Shown one piece after another: positions 1 through 9,614 of a stretch of 64,000 nt of DNA. Location: positions 186,001 through 250,000 of the forward strand of contig NZ_JBHWLR010000002.1 of NCBI RefSeq assembly GCF_042731755.1. Direction: 5' to 3'. The position numbers and the translations under genes were made by a program. Each line of letters starts with the position of its first letter. Within the stretch, counting starts at the first letter, position 1. Source of the stretch: Promicromonospora sp042731755. Lineage in GTDB: Bacteria; Actinomycetota; Actinomycetes; Actinomycetales; Cellulomonadaceae. The notes below the pieces were generated by a model. That model saw nothing but the letters and a program-made list of their open reading frames with translations. It was not told where the DNA came from and searched no databases.

Positions 1-534
1 CCGGTGGTGAGCGTGCTGCTGTGGAAGCAGTTCTACGAGCCGTCGGACACGGGCCTGTTCAACAGCGTGCTCGCGCGGCTGGGCGTCGAGCCCGTCGGCT
101 GGCTCCAGGAGCCGGCCCTCGCGATCCCGAGCATCGTGATCCAGTCGACCTGGGCGTCGGCGGGGACCGCGACGATCATCTACCTCGCGGCGCTCATGTC
201 GATCCGTACCGAGCTGTACGACGCCGCCGAGGTCGACGGCGCGTCGATCCTGCAGCGCACCTGGCACGTCACGCTCCCGCAGCTGCGCGGCGTGATCCTG
301 CTGATGCTGCTGCTCCAGCTCATCGGCACCATGCAGGTCTTCACGGAGCCGTTCGTCATGACCGGCGGCGGCCCGGAGAACCGCACCGTGACCCTGCTGA
401 TGCTCGTGTACAACTACGCCTTCCTCTCGGGCGACTTCGGCAAGGCCACGGCCCTCAGCCTGCTGCTCGCGGTCGGCCTGGGCCTCCTGTCCGCCGTCTA
501 CCTGCGGCTCACCCGGAAGTGGAGCGAGTCATGA
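1..534 (+). CDS. Sugar ABC transporter permease, MalF/UgpA type (5' partial)
   Basis: This is an integral membrane subunit of a carbohydrate importer, open at the left edge so that its N-terminal half lies outside the window. The visible 177 residues include the coupling helix that contacts the ATPase (E-A-A-x-x-D-G, seen as DAAEVDGAS) and the family's late segment with F-V-M-T-G-G-G-P. Several hydrophobic helices are visible. The stop overlaps the start of the next permease by ATGA, so the two form a translationally coupled pair. The solute-binding protein is probably just upstream, outside the window. The sugar cannot be read from the sequence, but the glycosidase downstream suggests an oligosaccharide released by that enzyme. 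Confidence 0.93.
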   Translation, partial: PVVSVLLWKQFYEPSDTGLFNSVLARLGVEPVGWLQEPALAIPSIVIQSTWASAGTATIIYLAALMSIRTELYDAAEVDGASILQRTWHVTLPQLRGVILLMLLLQLIGTMQVFTEPFVMTGGGPENRTVTLLMLVYNYAFLSGDFGKATALSLLLAVGLGLLSAVYLRLTRKWSES

Positions 535-1451
535 CCACCCTGACCACGAACCGGCGCAGCACCACCACCGACGCCGAGGAGCGGTCGAACGTGTCGACGC
601 TCGACCGGTCGCGCCCGTCCGTGCGGATCACGACGCGCGTGCTCGCGGTGCTGCTCGTCGTCGCGCTGTGCCTCGTCGCCCTCGGCCCGCTGCTGTGGCT
701 GTTCAAGGCCGCCCTGTCCACCAGCCAGGACATCCTGCGCGAGCCGTTCGCGTGGTGGCCCAGCGGTATCCAGTGGCAGAACCTCGGCGACGCCTGGTCG
801 CAGATCCACGTGGGCCAGTACCTGCTCAACACCGTCTGGGTGGCCGCGGGGTGCTGGTTCTTCGGGCTGCTCGTCGCCCTGACCGGCGGCTACGGAATCG
901 CGGTGCTGCGGCCCCGGTACGCCCGCGTGGTGAACGGGGCCGTGCTCGCGACCCTGTTCATCCCGGGCGTCGTGTCCCTGATCTCGCTCTACGTCACGGT
1001 GCTCGACCTGCCGCTGCTCGGCGTGAACCTCGTCAACACGTTCTGGGCGGTCTGGCTGCCGTCGGCGGCCAGCGCGTTCAACGTGCTGCTCGTCGCGCGC
1101 TTCTTCGACGGCCTGCCCCGGGACGTCTTCGAGGCGGCGCGGATCGACGGCGCGGGGGTGTTCCGCGTGTTCTGGTCGATCGTCCTGCCCATGTCGCGCC
1201 CCGTGCTCGGCGTGGTGTCCCTGCTGACGATCGTCGCGTCGTGGAAGGAGTTCCTCTGGCCGCTGCTCGTGCTGCCGTCGCCGGACCTCCAGCCGCTGTC
1301 GGTCGGCCTCTACCGGGTGGCCGACACGGCCCCGACCAACCTGCTGATGGCGGGGATGTTCATCTCGGTGGTCATCCCGGTCGTGCTCTTCCTGGTGTTC
1401 CAGCGCCAGTTCCTGCGGAGCGCCGGCCAGGCCGGCGCCGTGAAGGGCTGA
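531..1451 (+). CDS. Sugar ABC transporter permease, MalG/UgpE type
   Basis: Second membrane subunit of the same importer, 306 residues, the usual length. After a short polar N-terminus (about residues 1-35) come about six membrane segments. The ATPase-contacting motif is seen as FEAARIDGAGVFRVFW, matching the family EAAxxDGA loop. The ATG at 531 overlaps the preceding stop, and 30 bp separate its stop from the glycosidase start, so all are likely one transcript. No ATP-binding subunit is present here; such importers often use a shared MsiK-type ATPase encoded elsewhere (family knowledge). Substrate specificity is inferred only from context. Confidence 0.94.
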   Translation: MTTLTTNRRSTTTDAEERSNVSTLDRSRPSVRITTRVLAVLLVVALCLVALGPLLWLFKAALSTSQDILREPFAWWPSGIQWQNLGDAWSQIHVGQYLLNTVWVAAGCWFFGLLVALTGGYGIAVLRPRYARVVNGAVLATLFIPGVVSLISLYVTVLDLPLLGVNLVNTFWAVWLPSAASAFNVLLVARFFDGLPRDVFEAARIDGAGVFRVFWSIVLPMSRPVLGVVSLLTIVASWKEFLWPLLVLPSPDLQPLSVGLYRVADTAPTNLLMAGMFISVVIPVVLFLVFQRQFLRSAGQAGAVKG

Positions 1452-1481
1452 CCGATGACGGTCAGCCGGAGGGAGAACCAC

Positions 1482-4400
1482 ATGCGCGTCACCCTGGGAC
1501 GGCCCCTGCGTGCCGTCCTCGCACTGCTCACCTCGACCACTCTGCTCGTCGGACTGCTCGCGGGCCTGAGCCTCGTAGCGCCCCCGACCGCCCACGCCGA
1601 CCTCGCCGCCTCCGACTCGTTCCCCGGGTGGACCACCACGGTCTCCGGAACGCCCGAGTTCGTGGTCACCGCCGACACGGCCGACGCGCACGACGGCGCG
1701 GCCGCCGCCCGCGTCGACTTCGACACGCCGTACTCGGCCTCGTACGTGGACCTGCGGCAGAACATCCGCGCCAACGGCGGCGTCACCTACGACATGAGCG
1801 TGTGGGTCCGCACGCAGGACCTCTCCGCGTCCGACGCCGCCTACGTGGTGCTCAGCGGCGACCACTCCCAGCGCGTGGAGCTGCCGGCCGGCACCAACGG
1901 CTGGACCCGCCTGGAGTGGAGCCACACCCAGCCCGCGGGCAGCATGACCTTCGTCATGCGGTTCCTCGTGCGCGGCACCGGGACCGTCTGGTTCGACGAC
2001 GCGCGGATGTCCGTCGCGGGCGACGACGAGAACCTCGTGGTCAACCCGTCGTTCGAGGAGCACGAGCCGCCGCCCGGCACGCTCGCGTTCGCCGACACCG
2101 CGCTCGTCTACGAGACGGGCGACGCGCACGTCGGGATCACGACCGCCGCCGCGAGCGTCGCGTGGGAGCTGCGCGCCTCCTCCGGGCAGCGGCTCGACAC
2201 GGGGACGGCGGCCGTCACCGGCGGCGCGGCCTCGGTCGACCTGTCCGCGCTGCCCGCCGGTTACTACGGGCTCACGATCTCCATCACGGCGCCGGAACCC
2301 CTGACCCGCACCGGCACCCTGGCCGTCGTCGACCCGCCGGGCTCATCGGGGCCGAATACCCACGTGGGCGCCGCCGCCCACGTGAACCGCTACTCCGTCG
2401 ACCAGATCGACGCCCTCATGGGGCCGCTCGGCGCCGGGACGGTCCGGGAGGGGCCGTCCTGGGACACGATCGAGACGTCGCCCGGGGTGTACGAGTTCCC
2501 CGCGCTGTTCGACGCCCAGATCGCGGCCGCGAAGGCCCGCGGGGAGCGGCCGATCGTCATCCTCGCCTACTTCAGCCGCTGGTACGACGGCGGCAAGACG
2601 CCCTCGTCGCCCGAGGGGATCGCCGCCTACGCCCGCTACGCCGCTGCCGCCGCCGAGCACTACGGGTCCGGCGTCGACTACGAGGTCTACAACGAGTTCA
2701 ACCACACCTTCAACACCGGGGCCTGCGGCATGACCGCCGCCTGCTACCTCGACCTCCTCGCCCCGGCCGCCGCCGCGATCCACGCCGCCGCACCCGGCGC
2801 CCGTGTCGTCGGACCCGTCAGCGCCGGCGCGCGCTGGGACTTCATGGAGGACCTGTTCGCCCTCGGCGGCCTCGACCACCTCGACGCCGTCAGCTACCAC
2901 ACCTACGACTTCCCCGGCGCGCCCGAGAGCCGCACCGAGGCCGGCGTGGCGACCCTCCGCGGCCTCATCGACCAGTACGCACCCGGCTCCGACATCCCGA
3001 TCTGGCTCAGCGAGCACGGCTGGCCGACGACGACCGGCGGCACGACCGAGCAGCAGCAGGCGGCCTACGTCGTCCGCTCGGCCGCGCTGCTCCAGGCCGC
3101 CGGCGTCGAACGCGTCGTCTACTACGAGCTCATCGACTCCGGCGCCAACCGCGCCGAGCCCGAGCACAACTTCGGCATCAGCCGGCTGCCGACCGGCGGC
3201 GGCACCGCGCTCACGCCCAAGCCCGCCTACCCGGCGCTCGCCGTCTACAACCGGCAGACGGCGGGGCGCACACTGACCCACCTGGAGCGCACCGGCGGCG
3301 CGGTCGTGGCCGACTTCACCGACGAGGCCGGCGGCGTCGTCCGGATGGTGTGGGCGACCGGCGACCAGGTGACCGTGGCCGTGGAGACCGGCCCCTCGTC
3401 CCGGATCGTCCGGGGCGACGGGCGGTCCTGGCGGGCGCTGCCGAACGCCACGGTGGAGCTGACCGTCGGGGGCGACCCGGTCTACGTCACGGGCGCGGTC
3501 GGCACCGCGACGGTCGTCGCCGACGCGGCGGTGCAGGTCGCGACGCCGGACCAGATCCCGCTCGGCGGGGGCGCGGCCGTCCCGGTGACCGTGGACCGCG
3601 CGGCCCTGGGCGTGACCGGGGACGTGAGCGTCGTCGGGCCCGTCGGCAGCGGGGTCACGCTGACCGGCACCGGCACCGAGGTGCAGGGGGTGCTCGACCT
3701 GGAGCCGATGCGCGAGGCGGGGGAGCGTCCCGTCGCCTACACCGTGCGCAGCGGCGACGCCGTGGTCGCGTACGTCGGCGACAGCGCCGAGGTCGTCCAG
3801 AACCCCGTGCTCTCGTTCGGGCCGGTCGCCGACAAGCGGGGCGACGTCGGCCTCGCGCTCGGCACCCGGAACCTCCCGGGCGGCGCCGCCGTCGACGTGG
3901 CCGACGTCGGCTGGAGCGTCGGCGAGGCGTCCGGCACCGTCCCCGGCTACTCGGTCGGGGCGGGGGAGGCGACGACGTCGGCGATCGGTGGTGCGGGCCT
4001 CATCCCGTGGCAGCCCACGAAGTTCGCGGTCTCGCTGACCGCGGCGGGGGAGACCCGGCGGCTGAACGGCACCACGGCGCTGGCCCCGGTCGCGAAGGAG
4101 CCGCACCGCGCCGCCGTCGTCGACTGGCGGGCGCGCGGCACCTACGTCGGGCTCAGCGGCGGTACGCCGGACGCGGACGACCTCGGCGGCACCTTCGCGC
4201 TGTCCTGGAGCGACCGCGGCCTGCGCGTGCGGGCGGTGCTGCGCGACGAGGACCACCAGCCCTCCGCCGCGGTGGACCGGCTCTGGGCGGGCGACTCGAT
4301 CCAGTTCGCCGTCGCGCGCGGCCTGCCCGGCCAGGACCCGGCGTCCCGCGTCGAGCTCGGCATCCACCCCGGTGAGACGACAAGCGTCTACCGGTACACG

Positions 4401-4643
4401 GCGCCTGTCGGGACGGTCGACACCGTCCGGGCCAAGGTCGTGCGCAAGGCCGGGACCACGACCTACGACGTCGTGGTGCCCTGGGTCGAGCTCGGCGTGG
4501 ACCCGAAGGACGGCGCGTTCTCGTTCTCCCTGCTGGCCAACGACAACGACGGCGGCACCCGCCAGGGGTTCCTGGAGTGGGGCAGCGGCATCGGGCCGAG
4601 CAAGAACGCCGCGCTCTTCGTCCCGGTCGTGCCGGTCCGTTGA
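1482..4643 (+). CDS. Secreted multidomain clan GH-A glycoside hydrolase
   Basis: This is a 1053-residue exported glycosidase. An N-terminal signal peptide ends near PPTAHA-DLAA. Next is a jelly-roll carbohydrate-binding-like module (about 30-180), an Ig-like linker domain, and a TIM-barrel catalytic domain (about 285-590). The probable acid/base is Glu405 in YNEFNH and the probable nucleophile is Glu511 in SEHGW, the paired glutamates of clan GH-A; GH39 or a GH5-like family is most likely. The C-terminus (about 890-1053) resembles a CBM9-type sugar-binding fold (WAGDSIQFAV). The ATG at 1482 is chosen because GGAGGGAG precedes it; an in-frame ATG at 1455 lacks one and would spoil the signal peptide. 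The exact substrate is unknown. Its products are probably taken up by the adjacent ABC permeases. Confidence 0.85.
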   Translation: MRVTLGRPLRAVLALLTSTTLLVGLLAGLSLVAPPTAHADLAASDSFPGWTTTVSGTPEFVVTADTADAHDGAAAARVDFDTPYSASYVDLRQNIRANGGVTYDMSVWVRTQDLSASDAAYVVLSGDHSQRVELPAGTNGWTRLEWSHTQPAGSMTFVMRFLVRGTGTVWFDDARMSVAGDDENLVVNPSFEEHEPPPGTLAFADTALVYETGDAHVGITTAAASVAWELRASSGQRLDTGTAAVTGGAASVDLSALPAGYYGLTISITAPEPLTRTGTLAVVDPPGSSGPNTHVGAAAHVNRYSVDQIDALMGPLGAGTVREGPSWDTIETSPGVYEFPALFDAQIAAAKARGERPIVILAYFSRWYDGGKTPSSPEGIAAYARYAAAAAEHYGSGVDYEVYNEFNHTFNTGACGMTAACYLDLLAPAAAAIHAAAPGARVVGPVSAGARWDFMEDLFALGGLDHLDAVSYHTYDFPGAPESRTEAGVATLRGLIDQYAPGSDIPIWLSEHGWPTTTGGTTEQQQAAYVVRSAALLQAAGVERVVYYELIDSGANRAEPEHNFGISRLPTGGGTALTPKPAYPALAVYNRQTAGRTLTHLERTGGAVVADFTDEAGGVVRMVWATGDQVTVAVETGPSSRIVRGDGRSWRALPNATVELTVGGDPVYVTGAVGTATVVADAAVQVATPDQIPLGGGAAVPVTVDRAALGVTGDVSVVGPVGSGVTLTGTGTEVQGVLDLEPMREAGERPVAYTVRSGDAVVAYVGDSAEVVQNPVLSFGPVADKRGDVGLALGTRNLPGGAAVDVADVGWSVGEASGTVPGYSVGAGEATTSAIGGAGLIPWQPTKFAVSLTAAGETRRLNGTTALAPVAKEPHRAAVVDWRARGTYVGLSGGTPDADDLGGTFALSWSDRGLRVRAVLRDEDHQPSAAVDRLWAGDSIQFAVARGLPGQDPASRVELGIHPGETTSVYRYTAPVGTVDTVRAKVVRKAGTTTYDVVVPWVELGVDPKDGAFSFSLLANDNDGGTRQGFLEWGSGIGPSKNAALFVPVVPVR

Positions 4644-4678
4644 TCCACCTGCCCCCACGAACCCAAGAGGACACAGCC

Positions 4679-6112
4679 ATGACACGCACCACCGACCGCC
4701 GCGCGCGGTACGCGCTCCTGGGCACGGGCGGCCGCGCCCAGCTCTACCTGGCCGCGCTCACCGGTCCCTACGCCGCGGAGGCCGAGCTCGTCGCCTGGGG
4801 CGACACCAACCCGGGCCGGCTCGACTGGAACGAACGGCGGCTGGCCGAGGCGGGGTACCCGGCGCCGGAACGCATCGACCTCGGCGCCGTCGCCGCCTAC
4901 GTCGCCGGCGCGGGCATCGACCGGGTGATCGTCACCGCCCCGGACCACGCGCACGCCGACCTCGTGGTCGCCGCGCTGCACGGCGGCGCCGACGTCGTGG
5001 TCGAGAAGCCCCTGACGACCGACGCCGAGGGCGTGCGCCGCATCGCGGAGGCGGTCGAGGCCACCGGGCGCGACGTCGTCACGACCTTCAACTACCGGTA
5101 CTCGCCGCGCAACGCCGCGCTGAAGGAGGTGGTCGCGCGCGGCGACATCGGCGAGGTCACCTCCGTGCACTTCGAGTGGCTCCTGGACACCTCGCACGGC
5201 GCCGACTACTTCCGCCGCTGGCACCGGCGCAAGGCGAGCTCCGGCGGGCTGCTCGTGCACAAGTCGTCCCACCACTTCGACCTCGTCAACTGGTGGCTCG
5301 CCGACCTCCCGACGCGCGTCTACGCCAGCGGCGGGCTGCGCTTCTACGGCGACGCGAACGCCGCCCGGCGCGGGCTGGGCCCGCGCCCGGCCCGCGGCAC
5401 CCACGACGGCGCCGACCTCGACCCATTCGCGCTCGACCTGCGCGACCACGAGCTGCTGCGCGGCCTCTACCACGAGCAGGAGGCCTACGACGGGTACCTG
5501 CGCGACCAGGACGTGTTCTCCGCCGGGATCGACATCGAGGACAACCTGTCCGTGATCGTCGACTACGCGCGGGGCGCGACCATGACGTACGCGCTGAACG
5601 CGCACGCCCCCTGGGAGGGGTACACCGTCGCGATCAACGGCACCCGGGGCCGGGCGGAGCTCTCCGTCGTCGAGCGCGGGGCCGTCGAGTCCCGTGCCGC
5701 GGACCGGCCCGTCGACCCCTCGGCCCAGGGCGACGCCGCTGGTGGCGACAGTGCCGGCGCCGACCTGCGGCCCACCGGGGAACGCCTGCTGGTGCAGGAG
5801 CACTTCGGCGTCGCGCGCGAGATCGCCGTGCCGCAGGCCACGGGCGGGCACGGCGGCGCCGACGACGCGCTGCTCCGCGACCTCTTCCTGGGCGCGGGCG
5901 ACGGCGCGGACCGCGACGAGCTCGGCCGCGCCGCGACCTGGCTCGACGGCGTCCGGGCGCTCGCCGTCGGCGTGGCGGGCAACGCGTCGCTGGCGGGTGG
6001 CCGGCCCGTCGTCGTCCGCGACCTCCCGTTCGGCGCGGCGCGGGAGGCGTTCGGCGACGACCTGGCCGACGTGCCCGCCGAGGTGCCCGGACCTGCGGCG
6101 ACGGCTCGCTAG
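4679..6112 (+). CDS. Gfo/Idh/MocA family NAD(P)-dependent oxidoreductase
   Basis: A 477-residue cytoplasmic dehydrogenase of the glucose-fructose oxidoreductase/inositol dehydrogenase family. The Rossmann signature LLGTGGRAQLY lies near the N-terminus, followed by the conserved EKPL lysine motif near residue 105 and the family C-terminal domain with HKSSHHFDLVNWW. Such enzymes oxidise or epimerise sugars and their derivatives. The start at 4679 follows an AGAGGA-like ribosome-binding site 35 bp after the glycosidase stop. Co-transcription with the sugar transporter and glycosidase suggests it processes the imported sugar; the specific reaction cannot be read. Confidence 0.88.
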   Translation: MTRTTDRRARYALLGTGGRAQLYLAALTGPYAAEAELVAWGDTNPGRLDWNERRLAEAGYPAPERIDLGAVAAYVAGAGIDRVIVTAPDHAHADLVVAALHGGADVVVEKPLTTDAEGVRRIAEAVEATGRDVVTTFNYRYSPRNAALKEVVARGDIGEVTSVHFEWLLDTSHGADYFRRWHRRKASSGGLLVHKSSHHFDLVNWWLADLPTRVYASGGLRFYGDANAARRGLGPRPARGTHDGADLDPFALDLRDHELLRGLYHEQEAYDGYLRDQDVFSAGIDIEDNLSVIVDYARGATMTYALNAHAPWEGYTVAINGTRGRAELSVVERGAVESRAADRPVDPSAQGDAAGGDSAGADLRPTGERLLVQEHFGVAREIAVPQATGGHGGADDALLRDLFLGAGDGADRDELGRAATWLDGVRALAVGVAGNASLAGGRPVVVRDLPFGAAREAFGDDLADVPAEVPGPAATAR

Positions 6113-6121
6113 GATCATCGG

Positions 6122-7117
6122 ATGGCGACACAACGCGCCGTGCGCCTGAGCGACGTCGCCGCGGTGGCCGGCGTCTCGAAGGCGACCGCCTCCAAGGCGC
6201 TCAACGACAGCCCGGTGGTCTCGCCGGCGACGAAGGCGCGCGTGCTGGAGGCGGCCGAGCGCCTCGACTTCCGGCCCAACGCGCTCGCCCAGTCGTTCGC
6301 GTCGGGCCGGAGCCGGACCGTCGGGCTGCTGACCCACCGCGCGACGGCGACGTTCTCCCGGCCGGTCGTCATGGGCGCCGTCCTGCGGCTCGGGAGCCGG
6401 GAGCGCGCCGCGCTCGTGTTCGACGGCCGCATAGACGCCCACCGCGACATGACCGAGAGCATCCGTACCCTCCAGGACCGGCGCATCGACGGCCTGCTCG
6501 TGGTCGGTTCCGGCTACGCGCGCGTGACCCCGTCGATCACGCACCAGTTCGAGGTCCCGGTGACCTACGCCTTCGCCGCGACCGACGACGCCGCCGACTA
6601 CGCCTTCCTGCCCGACAACGAGCAGGCCGGGTACCTCGCGGGGCGCCACCTCGTCGAGCGCGGCCGGACCCGGATAGCGCACGTGACCGCGCAGGCCGAC
6701 GACCTGGCGGTGCGGCGGCGCGCCGCGGGCCTGTCTCGGGCGCTGGCGGAGGCCGGGCTCGCGCCCGTCACGACCCTGCACGGGTCCTGGCGCCGGGAGT
6801 GGGGCGAGCAGGCCCTGCACCAGCTCGACGAGGGCGGGCAGCCCTTCGACGCCGTGTTCTGCGGTAACGACCACATCGGGTTCGGTGTGCTCGACGCCCT
6901 GGAGGCCCAGGGCCGCCGGGCCCCGGACGACCTCTCCGTGATCGGCGTCGACAACTGGGAGGAGGTCGTGATCGACCAGAAGCTGCGCCGCCTCACCACG
7001 ATCGACCTCGACCTCATGGGCGTCGGACGGGTGGCGGCCGACAACGTCATCGAGCCGGCCGCCACCGGGGGAGAGCGGTTCGTCGAGCCGATCCTCGTCC
7101 AGGGTCCGTCCACCTGA
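6122..7117 (+). CDS. LacI family transcriptional regulator of the sugar operon
   Basis: A 331-residue repressor. The N-terminal helix-turn-helix reads VRLSDVAAVAGVSKATASKAL, the classic LacI headpiece with the hinge helix at NALAQSFASG, followed by a periplasmic-binding-like sensor domain with DNWEEV near residue 280. It begins 9 bp after the oxidoreductase stop and is the last gene of the sugar operon, so it is probably its local regulator. No palindromic operator is visible inside the operon; the relevant site is probably upstream of the window. The ATG at 6122 gives the normal family N-terminus. Confidence 0.92.
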   Translation: MATQRAVRLSDVAAVAGVSKATASKALNDSPVVSPATKARVLEAAERLDFRPNALAQSFASGRSRTVGLLTHRATATFSRPVVMGAVLRLGSRERAALVFDGRIDAHRDMTESIRTLQDRRIDGLLVVGSGYARVTPSITHQFEVPVTYAFAATDDAADYAFLPDNEQAGYLAGRHLVERGRTRIAHVTAQADDLAVRRRAAGLSRALAEAGLAPVTTLHGSWRREWGEQALHQLDEGGQPFDAVFCGNDHIGFGVLDALEAQGRRAPDDLSVIGVDNWEEVVIDQKLRRLTTIDLDLMGVGRVAADNVIEPAATGGERFVEPILVQGPST

Positions 7118-7118
7118 A

Positions 7119-7145
7119 CGGTTCCGCGGCGTGCGCGGCGAACCG
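7119..7145. terminator. Imperfect hairpin between convergent genes
   Basis: CGGTTCCGCG pairs with CGCGG(CG)AACCG, leaving a two-base bulge, in the 33-bp gap between the convergent LacI gene and the flavin monooxygenase gene. There is no T-run, which is common for actinobacterial terminators. Calling it a bidirectional terminator is inference from its position. Confidence 0.35.
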
Positions 7146-7150
7146 GTCCG

Positions 7151-8236
7151 TCAGGGTTCCTGCTCGCCGCGGAGCAGGGGCACCAGCTCCCTGCCCTGCC
7201 GCTCGATCTCGGGCAGGTACGGGGTGTCGGACAGCACGAAGTGGGTGACGCCGAGCCGTTCGTACCTCCGCAGCGCGGCGGCGACCTCCTGCGCCGTCCC
7301 GACCAGCCAGGTCGTCCCGGCGCCACCACCACCGGCGCGGCCGGGCGCCGTGTAGAGGATGTCGTCCAGCACGTCGCCCCGCTCCGCCAGCTCCAGCAGC
7401 CGGCGCTGTCCGACGGCGGACGCCCTGCCCCACGGGCGGCCGCCGGGCTGCTCGTGGTTCGCCTGCGCGGCCAGCCGGGCGACCTTCGCCTCGGCGTCGG
7501 CCCACGCCTCCTCGGTGGTGTCCCGCACGAGCGTCGTGATGCGCAGCCCGAACTCCAGGGGCGCGTGCTCGCGCCCGAGCTCGGCCTCCAGGGCGCGCAG
7601 GCGGCCGATCCGTTCCGCGATGCCGTCCAGCGGCTCGCCCCAGAAGAGCTGCACGTCCGCCTCCGCGGCGGCGACCCGTTCGGCCGCCGCCGACGCGCCG
7701 CCGAAGTAGAGCCGCGGGTGGGGGCGGCCGGGCCGGGACACCGGGCGCTGGTCCAGCGTGGAGTCGGTGACCTGGAAGTGCTCGCCGGCGTACGTGACCG
7801 ACTCCTGCGTCCAGAGCCGCCGCACGATCTGCAGGAACTCCCGGGTGCGCGCGTAGCGGTGCGCCTGGTCGCCCTCGGCGTCGCCGTACGCGGCCAGGTG
7901 GTCCTGCCCCGAGACGATGTTGATCCGCACGCGGCCGCCCGTCAGGTGGTCGAGCGTGGCCGCGGCCGAGGCAAGGTGCGCCGGGCGCCAGTACCCCGGC
8001 CGGACGGCGATCAGCGGCTCGAACGTCGTGGTCCGGGCGGCCAGGGCGGTGGCCACGGTGAACGTGTCCGGTCGGCCCCAGCTCGTGCCGAGCAGGGCGC
8101 CGTCCCAGCCGTGCTTCTCGAGCTGCGTGGCGTGCTCGGTCAGCGTGTCGAGGCTGTTGTGCCCGTGGGTCGCGTCGTCCCCGCGGTGGCCGGGGTGCGT
8201 CTGGTTGGGGATGTACCAGAGGATGTCGTCGGCCAT
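7151..8236 (-). CDS. LLM-class flavin monooxygenase, alkanesulfonate type (SsuD-like)
   Basis: A 361-residue bacterial luciferase-like enzyme. It uses reduced FMN and O2 to split the C-S bond of sulfonates and release sulfite. The family start is visible (LWYIPNQTHPG) along with the barrel segments LIAVRPGYWRPAHLA and RVRINIVSGQD, typical of SsuD/MsuD. It is the last gene of a five-gene reverse-strand operon, starting 1 bp after the stop of the preceding monooxygenase. No flavin reductase (SsuE) is present in the cluster, so FMNH2 must come from elsewhere. Co-location with an Ssu-type importer supports a role in sulfur scavenging; sulfonate versus sulfone substrate is not resolved. Confidence 0.88.
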   Translation of the reverse strand: MADDILWYIPNQTHPGHRGDDATHGHNSLDTLTEHATQLEKHGWDGALLGTSWGRPDTFTVATALAARTTTFEPLIAVRPGYWRPAHLASAAATLDHLTGGRVRINIVSGQDHLAAYGDAEGDQAHRYARTREFLQIVRRLWTQESVTYAGEHFQVTDSTLDQRPVSRPGRPHPRLYFGGASAAAERVAAAEADVQLFWGEPLDGIAERIGRLRALEAELGREHAPLEFGLRITTLVRDTTEEAWADAEAKVARLAAQANHEQPGGRPWGRASAVGQRRLLELAERGDVLDDILYTAPGRAGGGGAGTTWLVGTAQEVAAALRRYERLGVTHFVLSDTPYLPEIERQGRELVPLLRGEQEP

Positions 8237-8237
8237 G

Positions 8238-9614
8238 TCAGGCTCCCGTCGTGGTGCTCAGCGCCGCCGGGCGCCGGGTCGTCGCGTACCGGTTGGCCGG
8301 CCGGTCCAGCCCGTAGTGCTCGCGCAGCGTGGTGCCCTCGTACTCGCCGCGGAAGAGCCCGCGCTCGCGCAGGATCGACAGCACGTGGGCGGTGAACTGC
8401 TCCAGTCCGGACGGCAGCGCGGCGGGCATGATGTTGAACCCGTCGGCGGCCTCGGCGTCGTACCACTCCTGCAGCGCGTCGGCGACCTGCTCCGGGGTGC
8501 CCGCGAAGGTGCGGTGCCCGCGTCCGCCGCCGAGCCGGCCGATGAGCTGCCGCACCGTCAGCCGCTCGCGGCGGGCGAGCTCCACGATCAGCGTGTAGCG
8601 GCTCTTCGCGCCCTCGATCTCGTCCTCGTCGGGCAGGTCGGCCGGCAGCTCGCGGTCCAGCGGCAGGTCCTCGGGCGTCAGCCGCAGGGTGCGGGCGAGC
8701 TGGCGCTGCGCGAACTCCGGCCGGATGAGCTCGTCCAGCTCCCGCTCCTTGGCGCGGGCCTCGGCCTCGGTCGACCCGATCACCGGCACGATGCCGGGCA
8801 GGATCCGCACCCCGTCGGCGTCCCGGCCCGCAGCGACCGCGCGCGCCTTGAGGTCCCGGTAGAACGCCTGGGCGTCGCCGAGGCTCTGGTGGGCGGTGAA
8901 GACGGCCTCCGCGTGCCGCGCGGCCAGGTCCTTGCCGTCCTGGGACGACCCGGCCTGGACGATCAGCGGCCGGCCCTGCGGCGACCGCGGCACGTTGAGC
9001 GCGCCCGCCACGGAGAAGTGCCGGCCGACGTGCTCGGGCGGGTGGATCTTGGCGGAGTCGGCCCAGACGCCCGCGGCCTTGTCGGCCACGATCGCGTCGT
9101 CCTCCCACGAGTCCCAGAGCTTGTAGGCGACCTCCAGGAACTCGGCGGCCCGCGCGTAGCGCTCGGCGTGCGCGGGCTGGTCGTCCAGGCCGAAGTTCCG
9201 GGCGATCTCCGGTCCCGCCGTCGTCACCACGTTCCAGCCGACGCGGCCCGCGGAGACGTGGTCGATCGAGGCGAACCGCCGTGCGAGGTTGTACGGCGAG
9301 TTGTAGGTGGTCGACGCCGTCGCGATGAGCCCGATCCGCTCGGTGGCCGTCGCGAGGGCGGTGAGGACGATGAGCGGGTCGAGCGTGCCGGAGGGACGCC
9401 GTCCGACGTCGCCCTGCAGGCCCGGCCCGTCCGCGAAGAAGATCGAGTCGAGCTTGCCCTTCTCGGCGATCAGGGCGAGGCGGCGCAGGTGGGCGATGTC
9501 GTGGCCGGTGGCGTCGGGGCTGCTCTCCGGCAGGCGCCAGGACGCCTCGTGGTGCCCGCTGCTCATGAGGAACGCGTTGAGGTTGAGCCGTCCGGGACGG
9601 TGGTTCGCGGTCAT
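8238..9614 (-). CDS. LLM-class monooxygenase, NtaA/SnaA/DszA subfamily
   Basis: A 458-residue flavin-dependent monooxygenase of the nitrilotriacetate/DszA/SfnG type. Seen features are the opening LNLNAFLMSSGHHEASWRLP, the segment RVGWNVVTTAGPEIARNFG, and PLIVQAGSSQDGKDLAARHAE, all characteristic of the subfamily. It differs clearly from the neighbouring SsuD-like enzyme. The two together may act in series, for example sulfone to sulfinate and then to sulfite, as in dimethyl sulfone use (family knowledge; assignment here is inference). Its start ATG overlaps the stop of the ATPase gene. Confidence 0.87.
   Translation of the reverse strand: MTANHRPGRLNLNAFLMSSGHHEASWRLPESSPDATGHDIAHLRRLALIAEKGKLDSIFFADGPGLQGDVGRRPSGTLDPLIVLTALATATERIGLIATASTTYNSPYNLARRFASIDHVSAGRVGWNVVTTAGPEIARNFGLDDQPAHAERYARAAEFLEVAYKLWDSWEDDAIVADKAAGVWADSAKIHPPEHVGRHFSVAGALNVPRSPQGRPLIVQAGSSQDGKDLAARHAEAVFTAHQSLGDAQAFYRDLKARAVAAGRDADGVRILPGIVPVIGSTEAEARAKERELDELIRPEFAQRQLARTLRLTPEDLPLDRELPADLPDEDEIEGAKSRYTLIVELARRERLTVRQLIGRLGGGRGHRTFAGTPEQVADALQEWYDAEAADGFNIMPAALPSGLEQFTAHVLSILRERGLFRGEYEGTTLREHYGLDRPANRYATTRRPAALSTTTGA

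Noticed and set aside
668..4375. 1235-codon plus-strand frame across the permease and glycosidase genes
   Set aside because: Low-complexity Arg/Ala/Pro translation overlapping two well-supported genes in another frame.
2343..4685. 780-codon open frame antisense to the glycosidase gene
   Set aside because: It is a shadow of the GC-rich codon pattern, rich in Arg, Gly and Val, with no ribosome-binding site; the plus-strand gene has clear domains. Similar long frames antisense to the GT39 gene (16494-18848), the ABC exporter (58335-60167) and the sulfatase (61472-63178) were dropped for the same reason.
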